Below are positions 37,073 through 43,298 of a DNA stretch of 64,000 bases, piece after piece (within the stretch, counting starts at the first letter, position 1; the number at the start of each line of letters is the position of its first letter). The position numbers were made by a program, and so were the translations under genes. The notes under the pieces are model-generated. The model worked only from the letters and a program-made list of their open reading frames with translations, did no database searches and was not told the origin of the DNA. The stretch comes from CADEFX01 sp963840425 (lineage in GTDB: Bacteria > Pseudomonadota > Alphaproteobacteria > Rhizobiales > Hyphomicrobiaceae), in NCBI GenBank assembly GCA_963840425.1, contig CAWIYZ010000035.1, forward strand, positions 186,001-250,000, read 5' to 3'.

Positions 37073-38542
37073 ATGCATCTGCTGCTCCTCCTCGTGTTTC
37101 TGATTGCCAGTGCGAGCCCGGCCTGGGCGCAAAAGCGCGTGGCGCTGGTGATCGGCAACGGCGCCTACGCCAAGGTCACTCCGCTGCCGAACCCGGCTCG
37201 GGATTCTGTCGCGATCGAAACCATGCTGAAGTCGGCAGGATTCGATTCGGTCTGGCGGCACACGGATTTGTCCGCTTCCGCCATGCGCCGCGCGCTGCGT
37301 GACTTCTCCGACCAGACCCGCGACGCCGATGTAGCGGTCGTCTTCTTTGCCGGCCACGGCATCGAGGTGAACGGCACCAACTATCTGATCCCCGTCGATG
37401 CTGTGCTGGAGCGCGACATCGACGTCGAGGATGAAGCGGTGCCCTTGGATCGGGTGAGCCAGGTTCTCTTCCAGACCAGGCGCCTGCGGCTGATCATCCT
37501 CGATGCCTGCCGCGACAACCCCTTCTCTCGCTCCATGAGGCGAACTGTAACCGGGCGGTCGATCGGCCGCGGCCTGGCCCGAGTGGATGTTCTGACGTCC
37601 GACACACTGGTTGCCTACGCGGCTAAGGCAGGCTCGACCGCCGACGACGGCGAGGGCACGAATAGCCCGTACACGTCTGCCCTGATCAAGCATCTCGCCA
37701 CGCCGGGACTGGACGTGCGGCTGGCGCTTGGCCGTGTGCGCGACGAGGTCCTGAAGACGACGCGGAACAAGCAGGAGCCGTTCGTCTATGGATCGCTGGG
37801 AGGCAATGAAATCTCCTTGGTGCCCCACCGCCGGGCCCTGCGGGAATGGCAGGACGTCAAGAACACGCGCAGCATCAAAGTTCTCGAAAGCTTCATCCAG
37901 AGACACCGGAACGATACCGTCTATTCCATGCTGGCGCAGGAACGGCTGGAGGAGTTGCGGCGCGAGGAGCAGCGCAAGGCCCTCGAAGCGGCCGCGAAGG
38001 CGGAAGCCGAGAGAAGTGCCCGGGACGCAGCCGCCAAGGCTGAAGCAGAACGAAAAGCCCGCGAGGCCGCGAAAGTCGAGGCTGACAGGAAGGCTCGTGA
38101 GGCAGCACGGGCGGAGGCGGATCGAAAGGCCCGTGAAGCGGCCAACGCCGAGTCCGAACGCAAGGCGCGTGAGACGGCGGCCAAGGCCGAGGTAGAGCGC
38201 AAGGCGCGCGAAGCAACGAAGGCCGAGGCCGACAAGAAGGAGCGCGAAGCCGCGGCCCAGGCGGAAACCGAACGCAAAGCCCGTGAAAAGACGGCAACCG
38301 TCGGACCTGCGCAGCCGCGGAACGAGGAGGTGGGCAAACCGACTGCCGGCGCGCCGCCACCAACGCAAACACAAAAAAAGGAAGTGAAGAATCGTCCGGA
38401 CGCGTCACGCTATTCTGTCAAAGTTTGGCCTCCCGGGACCATACCGACCGGGCAGACCAAGACCACGTCAACGGAGTTTGGTGTGCTGACCTGCATAGGA
38501 GGCCCGAACCCCTCGGCGCGGCGAGACTGTCGCTGGCAATAA
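37073..38542 (+). CDS. Exported caspase-like (peptidase C14) protein with a long charged coiled-coil region
   Basis: A 489-residue protein. Residues 1-19 are a signal peptide (MHLLLLLVFLIASASPAWA). The caspase-like p20 domain spans about 20-245, with the dyad His95 in FFAGHGIEV and Cys146 in ILDACRDNPF. After a short all-helical section, residues about 300-410 are a repetitive Ala/Lys/Glu/Arg helix made of near-identical units like AEAERKAREAA. The tail is Pro/Thr-rich and ends in a small Cys-containing segment. Related proteins in Rhizobiales are common but their role is unknown. The repeat region could mediate envelope or protein binding. Confidence 0.88.
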   Translation: MHLLLLLVFLIASASPAWAQKRVALVIGNGAYAKVTPLPNPARDSVAIETMLKSAGFDSVWRHTDLSASAMRRALRDFSDQTRDADVAVVFFAGHGIEVNGTNYLIPVDAVLERDIDVEDEAVPLDRVSQVLFQTRRLRLIILDACRDNPFSRSMRRTVTGRSIGRGLARVDVLTSDTLVAYAAKAGSTADDGEGTNSPYTSALIKHLATPGLDVRLALGRVRDEVLKTTRNKQEPFVYGSLGGNEISLVPHRRALREWQDVKNTRSIKVLESFIQRHRNDTVYSMLAQERLEELRREEQRKALEAAAKAEAERSARDAAAKAEAERKAREAAKVEADRKAREAARAEADRKAREAANAESERKARETAAKAEVERKAREATKAEADKKEREAAAQAETERKAREKTATVGPAQPRNEEVGKPTAGAPPPTQTQKKEVKNRPDASRYSVKVWPPGTIPTGQTKTTSTEFGVLTCIGGPNPSARRDCRWQ

Positions 38543-38549
38543 GCGGCGC

Positions 38550-38629
38550 ACGCGCTACCAGCGGCGCGCGCGGGCCTGCTCCGCGTTTCTGCCCGGCACC
38601 CGCAGCGGTGGCAGCGCACGCGCGATCTC
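38550..38629 (-). pseudogene. 3' fragment of an L,D-transpeptidase gene; left copy of an 80-bp direct repeat
   Basis: This segment matches 40710-40789 at 77 of 80 positions at a constant offset of 2160. On the minus strand it encodes the last ~25 residues of the L,D-transpeptidase (EIARALPPLRVPGRNAEQAR to the stop), but no upstream part of that gene is present here. It lies between the caspase-like gene and the LysR gene, whose stop is 2 bases from its end. Confidence 0.85.
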
Positions 38630-38631
38630 CG

Positions 38632-39540
38632 TCAATGGCGGTGGCGGCCAGGTGCGGCACCGCGTAAGACCGGACGCAGCTCGCTCACACAGAAATCAAA
38701 AAAGGCGATTATGCGGGGCACGTTACGCAAATCCCGATGCGTCAGCAGATGCATCGGATAGGCCAATTCCGGGATGGGACCGAGCAGGCGCAGCAGTTCC
38801 TCATCGTGGTCTGCGAGCGGTGCCGGCAGCGGCGCAAGGCCGGCTCCCGATTTTACCGCCAGGAGAACGCTCGGAATGTTGCCGCCCTCTCCGCATACGG
38901 TTGCTCGCGGAGCCTTGGACCGCAGCCAGCGCGCGGCCCTGTGATCGGCAATACCGTCGACGAACTTTATGATGCTGTGGCGATCGATATCCTCGGCTGA
39001 AGCTGGACGGCCATGGCGCTCTACATACGGGCGCGTCGCGTAAATGCCCCAAGCTACGTCGGCAATTTTCCTGCCGACGAGGGATTCATCCTTAGGGTCT
39101 CCTCCCCGGATGGCTACATCGGCCTCGCCATTGGAGAGGCTGAGCAGGCGCTCGGTCATGACGAGCTCGACCTTGAGACCAGGGTAGCGCTCGTGGAAGG
39201 TATCGAGCAGGCCCGACTTCATCAGGCGATGCCCGACGGCCGCCGAGCATGTCGTCCGGATGCGCCCGTTCAACTCCTTGTTGAATGACGCCACGCGGCG
39301 TTGAAGTGCAGCTACGCCTTCCTCGATGTGCTCCGCACAAGCGTGCAATTGTCTGCCTTGCTCGGTGAGCCGGTAGCCGGTCGGCCGGCGCTCGACGAGC
39401 CTGCAGCCGAGGTCCTTCTCGAGCGCTGCAAGATGCCTGTGCACGGTGGACTGGTTCACGCCCAGGACCTTTGCCGCCGCGAGCGTGCTGCCTGCTCGCG
39501 CGACAGCGAGGAAATATCGCGTGTCGTTCCAATCGAACAT
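38632..39540 (-). CDS. LysR family transcriptional regulator
   Basis: A 302-residue regulator: winged HTH at residues 1-60 (MFDWNDTRYFLAVARAGSTL, NQSTVHRHLAALEKDLGCRL) and a periplasmic-binding-like effector domain (about 90-295, KSGAGLAPLPAPLA). The ATG at 39540 was chosen for the MFDWND start shared with the LysR at 25130. It is divergent from a substrate-binding protein gene (148 bases between starts), which is its probable target. The pair sits exactly between two direct repeats. Confidence 0.92.
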   Translation of the reverse strand: MFDWNDTRYFLAVARAGSTLAAAKVLGVNQSTVHRHLAALEKDLGCRLVERRPTGYRLTEQGRQLHACAEHIEEGVAALQRRVASFNKELNGRIRTTCSAAVGHRLMKSGLLDTFHERYPGLKVELVMTERLLSLSNGEADVAIRGGDPKDESLVGRKIADVAWGIYATRPYVERHGRPASAEDIDRHSIIKFVDGIADHRAARWLRSKAPRATVCGEGGNIPSVLLAVKSGAGLAPLPAPLADHDEELLRLLGPIPELAYPMHLLTHRDLRNVPRIIAFFDFCVSELRPVLRGAAPGRHRH

Positions 39541-39688
39541 GCCCCTACTTATGCATTTCTGCCCGCTGACAACGCAAGCTTGCTGCTCCAAGCCTTACCG
39601 CCGAGCTGATAGGGCTCATCGTGCAACGGGCGCCGCGAGCCGCTTGTCGCAGTAGACCTGCCCTAACGATCGGAAACGGAGGAAAACT

Positions 39689-40636
39689 ATGGCTCCCCTG
39701 GCCCAAATGGCGGGACGCAAGGTCAACGTTGCTTATGCGGAAGCCACTGGATCATTTCTCGTTCTGCTCGGGGTTGCCCAGCAACAGGGGTTCTTCAAAA
39801 AACTCGGCGTGGACGTGCAGCCCGTTGCGACCCGCGGCGCCGCGGTGCCTCGACTGACCGGCGAAACGCCGATCGGATTGATCGGGGAGCCAGCAGCACT
39901 GCTGCAAGCGGCAGCGGGTGCAGAGCTGCGAATTGTCGCCTCATTGAGCAGCATCAAGCTGTCGGGTCACCTCGTTGCGCGACACGAAATCAAGCGCCCG
40001 GAAGATTTGCGCGGCCGAACAGTTGGTGTCCGCGTGCTAGGCGCGGGTATCTGGATATCGACCATTCTGGCGCTGGAGCAGTTGCGACTGGACCCGCGGC
40101 GGGACAAAATCACGATCTTGCCAACAGGCAGTCCCGTTCAAATCCTTCGCGCCCTGGAAGAGGGAAGCATCGATTGCGCGTTGGTTTCTGTTGCCCAAAG
40201 CCGCGAGCTGAGAACCAAAGGCTTCTCAATTCTCTTAGAGGATTACCCCCCGGATATCAGCAGCTTTGCAGGTGGCTTGGTGATCGCCAAAAGCTACCTG
40301 GCGGCCAATCCTGACGTGGTCGAAAAGCTGGTGCGCGCACTGATCGAGGCTCTAGCTTTCAGTCTCGCGCCGGCGAACAAAGCGCAGGTCATGCGCGCTT
40401 TCAAAACGTCCCTCGACATACATGACGAAGACACCGCTGCGCGTAATTTGCGCGAGCTGACGCGCAGGCCGTATCCCTCACGCGAGGCCCTGGCCAAAAT
40501 GCAAGCGATAATGTCGGCACACGACGCGCGCGTGCTGCGGATCGACCTAAAGGACCTGATTGAAGACCCGTTCGTTCGCAAGCTCGACGAAAGCGGGATC
40601 ATAGACGAACTGTTCGCGGCGTACGGCGCAAGGTGA
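39689..40636 (+). CDS. NMT1/SsuA-like substrate-binding protein without a leader peptide
   Basis: A 315-residue protein of the NMT1/THI5-like periplasmic-binding fold (VNVAYAEATGSFLVLLGVAQ, then GFFKKLGVDVQPV, and RPEDLRGRTVGVRV). The start is fixed: ATG at 39689 with GGAGG six bases before it, and an in-frame TAG at 39653 with no start codon between. No signal peptide can therefore precede the domain, unlike ordinary SsuA/TauA proteins. No permease or ATPase gene is adjacent. Divergent from a LysR gene. It may be a cytoplasmic ligand-binding or enzyme-like protein. Confidence 0.85.
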   Translation: MAPLAQMAGRKVNVAYAEATGSFLVLLGVAQQQGFFKKLGVDVQPVATRGAAVPRLTGETPIGLIGEPAALLQAAAGAELRIVASLSSIKLSGHLVARHEIKRPEDLRGRTVGVRVLGAGIWISTILALEQLRLDPRRDKITILPTGSPVQILRALEEGSIDCALVSVAQSRELRTKGFSILLEDYPPDISSFAGGLVIAKSYLAANPDVVEKLVRALIEALAFSLAPANKAQVMRAFKTSLDIHDEDTAARNLRELTRRPYPSREALAKMQAIMSAHDARVLRIDLKDLIEDPFVRKLDESGIIDELFAAYGAR

Positions 40637-40709
40637 ACCCAGAGCCGTCGCCGACGGATTGACATCGGCCTCCGCCGGGGACAGGTCCGGCTTTGCGCGC
40701 GTGATCCGA

Positions 40710-40789
40710 ACGCGTTACCAGCGGCGCGCGCGGGCCTGCTCCGCGTTTCTGCCCGGCACCCGCAACGGCGGCAGCGCACGCGCGATCTC
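40710..40789 (-). repeat. Right copy of the 80-bp direct repeat (3' end of the intact L,D-transpeptidase gene)
   Basis: Matches 38550-38629 with three mismatches. Here it is the genuine 3' end of an intact gene. The two copies bracket 2.1 kb holding the lysR and substrate-binding-protein genes. Confidence 0.85.
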
Positions 40790-41500
40790 AGCGGGCAGCC
40801 GCTCGACTACGGTCACGGGCGTGCCAACCTCGACACGACCCGCCAGATCGGTGACATGCCCGTTCAGCATGCGGAAGCACCCGGACGATGCCGCCTGACC
40901 GATGGTCTTGGCGTCGTTCGTGCCATGGATGCGGTAGAGCGTGGTACCCAGGTACAGCGCCTTGGCGCCGAGCGGGTTCTTTATGCCGCCGGTCATCTTC
41001 TCCGGCAGGCTCGGGTCACGCTCGCGCATCTCTGCGGGCGGATGCCAGTCGGGCCACTCGCCGATGCGCGAGATCTTCTCCGTCCCATTCCAGGTGAAGC
41101 CGTCGCGGCCCACCGAGATCGGATAGCGCAGCGCTTCGCGGTCCGTCGTCACGAGAAAGAGCTGCTTGCCATGTGTCTCGATCACGATCGTACCGGGCGC
41201 ATACTGGCTCGAAAACGGCACGCGCTCGGGCGGGATCGGCGCGATGTCCGGGCGCCCGCCCCCGCTCAGAACGCTGGGGCTATCGTAAAATCCGCGCCGC
41301 CGGTCATAAGGCTCGTCCCAGGGAAAATTCCATCCCTGGTAGCGCGGTCGCCGATCGTAGTCCCAGGGAGACGCCCTCGAGTAGCGATCGTCATATTGGC
41401 GCCGGTAGCGCGATCCGCCGTCGCCCCAGTCCCAGAACTGAGCGGATGCGGCATGCTGCGACAGGATGAGCAGAACGGCCGACAACAGACTGATACGCAT
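40715..41500 (-). CDS. L,D-transpeptidase (YkuD family), exported
   Basis: A 261-residue cell-wall enzyme making 3-3 peptidoglycan crosslinks or attaching proteins. Signal peptide at residues 1-20 (MRISLLSAVLLILSQHAASA). A Trp/Tyr/Arg-rich linker follows, then the YkuD domain from about residue 100, with His192 in YRIHGTN and the nucleophile Cys208 in SSGCFRM. It is a paralogue of the gene at 49369-50076, with near-identical blocks such as WPDWHPP and MRERD.SLPEKMTGG. Its last 25 codons are duplicated at 38550-38629. Confidence 0.93.
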   Translation of the reverse strand: MRISLLSAVLLILSQHAASAQFWDWGDGGSRYRRQYDDRYSRASPWDYDRRPRYQGWNFPWDEPYDRRRGFYDSPSVLSGGGRPDIAPIPPERVPFSSQYAPGTIVIETHGKQLFLVTTDREALRYPISVGRDGFTWNGTEKISRIGEWPDWHPPAEMRERDPSLPEKMTGGIKNPLGAKALYLGTTLYRIHGTNDAKTIGQAASSGCFRMLNGHVTDLAGRVEVGTPVTVVERLPAEIARALPPLRVPGRNAEQARARRW

Positions 41501-41704
41501 GGACTAACCCTCGTTACCTTTGTCCTACATGGGGCAGCCGGTCGGGCAAAGCAAGCGCCGCCACGCTACATCCTTTGCGGATAATCGTTGACGTGCCGAG
41601 GCCTTCCATACCAGACATTTGTCCGTTAACGGTATTTCAGGGATGGAACGGTACTGCCACACACAACCATCAGTGGCTCAATACGCCTGAAAGGGGATTT
41701 TCGG

Positions 41705-42094
41705 ATGTCCGATCGCTCACTGAACCAGGACCTGGCCGGCGTGGAAAAAACCGTCCGAACCTATCTCGACGGGCTTTACGAGGGAGACACGGAGAAGCTG
41801 GCATCCGCCTTCCACGAGGTCAGCCGTCTCTACTCGTTGGGATCTGACGGCGTAGCTGATTTGCCCCGCGCGGAATGGCTGAAGATGGTGTCCGGCCGCC
41901 CGTCGCCGAAGTCGCGGGCTCTGGAGCGCTCCGACCGTATCGTCTCCATCGATTTCTCGGGGCCGGAGACCGCCTTCGCCAAGGTCGAGTGCGCCATTCC
42001 GCCGCGCTATTTCACGGACTACCTGACGCTGCTGAAGTTCAAGGACGGCTGGCGTGTGGTGTCAAAGACCTTCCGCACCTCCGTGCGCGGTTGA
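41705..42094 (+). CDS. NTF2-like protein (putative lumazine-binding family)
   Basis: A 129-residue cone-fold protein of the NTF2-like superfamily (PF12893 type): VEKTVRTYLDGLYEGDTEKL at the N-terminus and the closing LTLLKFKDGWRVVSKTF. No signal peptide. Divergent from the L,D-transpeptidase gene (204 bases between starts) and converging with fdsD. Ligand or activity unknown. Confidence 0.8.
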   Translation: MSDRSLNQDLAGVEKTVRTYLDGLYEGDTEKLASAFHEVSRLYSLGSDGVADLPRAEWLKMVSGRPSPKSRALERSDRIVSIDFSGPETAFAKVECAIPPRYFTDYLTLLKFKDGWRVVSKTFRTSVRG

Positions 42095-42103
42095 CGGCCG
42101 GCC

Positions 42104-42319
42104 TCAGAGGGCCGGTTTCAGCTTTTCGATGGCTGTCTTGGCCAGAGGATCGAGTCCAGCGCCGCCCTGGGCCATGTGAGCGCTGATCTGGCGGCGCATG
42201 CGGGGGTCCCAGAACTTCTCGATGTGATCGGCGATCTGCGGCACCGCGCGCGCCTCGCCCTGCACGGCAAAAAACTTGGCGATCTGGTTCGCCATCATCA
42301 CCAGCTTGTCAGACTGCAT
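42104..42319 (-). CDS. fdsD: Formate dehydrogenase delta subunit
   Basis: A 71-residue small subunit of the NAD-dependent, molybdenum formate dehydrogenase. It matches FdsD in size and pattern (KLVMMANQIAKFFAVQGEAR, HIEKFWDPRMRRQI). In Rhodobacter capsulatus it is needed for an assembled, active complex. It lies downstream of fdhD, separated by about 107 bases that are mostly palindromic repeat DNA. Confidence 0.93.
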   Translation of the reverse strand: MQSDKLVMMANQIAKFFAVQGEARAVPQIADHIEKFWDPRMRRQISAHMAQGGAGLDPLAKTAIEKLKPAL

Positions 42320-42341
42320 GCTCGGTCACGTCTTTGCGCTT

Positions 42342-42403
42342 AGAGCAGGATCGTTTCAGATGGAATCGCATTCGCGATCCATCTGGAGCGTGAATCCTGC
42401 TCT
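42342..42403. repeat. Palindromic repeat, module 1, copy A
   Basis: AGAGCAGGAT (42342-42351) pairs with ATCCTGCTCT (42394-42403), and inside it CAGATGGA (42357-42364) pairs with TCCATCTG (42378-42385). Related copies are at 54256-54316 and 54686-54743. It lies between fdhD and fdsD. Confidence 0.85.
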
Positions 42404-42426
42404 TCACTTCAAGTTTAGGGCGCGAT

Positions 42427-43293
42427 TCACGGCTCACATGGAAGCGGCAGTGCTTCCATGTGAGCCGATCGCGCTCTGGCCCGCTCCGGTGCATGGCCCG
42501 CGAGGCGGTGTGGATGCGTGAAAACCTCGAAGCCGTCGGCACGGGCCACGCCGATCAGCGTAATGCCGGCCGCCTCAGCCGTCTTGAGCGCCAGCGCCGT
42601 CGGCGCCGAAACGGCAACGATGATCGGCGCTCCGGCCACCGCCGCTTTCTGCACCATCTCCACCGACACACGGCTGGTGAGCAGCAAGATGCCGTCCGCG
42701 ACATCGACGTGCGCTCGCCGCAAGGCGCCGACCAGCTTGTCCAGGGCGTTGTGGCGGCCGACGTCCTCGGCCAGCGCCACGAGGCCCCTCTCCTTGGTCC
42801 AGAAGCCGGCGCCATGCACGGCCCGGGTCTGCCGATTGAGTGCCTGCGCCGGCTCCAGCGCCGCCAGGGCGGACGCGATATCCGCGGCTGAGACCGTCAG
42901 CTCCGCCGCCACGTGCGGACAGACAGGCAGCGCCGCCTCCAGGCTCTCCACCCCGCACAGGCCGCAGCCGGTGGGGCCGGCCATGCGCCGCTGCCGCTCG
43001 AACAGGTCGCGCCGGCGGTGGGCTGCGAGCCACATGCGCAGCTCGATGCCGTTCTCCTGCTCGACGACCTCGAGGCTCTCGATCTCCTGCGGCGCAGCGA
43101 CAATCCCTTCAGCCAGGCTGAAGCCGAGCGCGAAGTCTTCCAGGTCCGACGGCGAGGCCATCATCACGGCGTAGGTCGTTCCGTCGTACACCAGCGCCAC
43201 CGGCATCTCCTGCGGGATGCAGCGCTCGCGGTCCGCGGCCTTTCCGGCCGTGACCTTCAATGCGCGGACCTGGACGCTGGGTTGCGCCGTCAT
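42427..43293 (-). CDS. fdhD: FdhD sulfurtransferase for formate dehydrogenase maturation
   Basis: A 288-residue cytoplasmic sulfurtransferase that passes sulfur to the molybdenum cofactor before insertion into FdsA. The active-site CxxC is Cys110/Cys113 in TGCGLCGVES. Other family blocks are DLEDFALGFSLAEGI and ALAEDVGRHNALDKLVG. The ATG at 43293 lies five bases after the fdsA stop. The C-terminus is odd: after FEVFTHPHRLAGHA it runs into the palindrome at 42431-42466, which encodes the last dozen residues and leads to the stop. Confidence 0.95.
   Translation of the reverse strand: MTAQPSVQVRALKVTAGKAADRERCIPQEMPVALVYDGTTYAVMMASPSDLEDFALGFSLAEGIVAAPQEIESLEVVEQENGIELRMWLAAHRRRDLFERQRRMAGPTGCGLCGVESLEAALPVCPHVAAELTVSAADIASALAALEPAQALNRQTRAVHGAGFWTKERGLVALAEDVGRHNALDKLVGALRRAHVDVADGILLLTSRVSVEMVQKAAVAGAPIIVAVSAPTALALKTAEAAGITLIGVARADGFEVFTHPHRLAGHAPERARARSAHMEALPLPCEP
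42431..42466. repeat. Palindromic repeat, module 2, copy A (perfect 15-bp hairpin)
   Basis: GGCTCACATGGAAGC (42431-42445) and GCTTCCATGTGAGCC (42452-42466) form a perfect 15-bp stem around GGCAGT, flanked by GCGCGATT and GATCGCGC. It overlaps the 3' end of fdhD. A diverged copy is at 54183-54240. Confidence 0.88.
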
Positions 43294-43298
43294 TGCGC

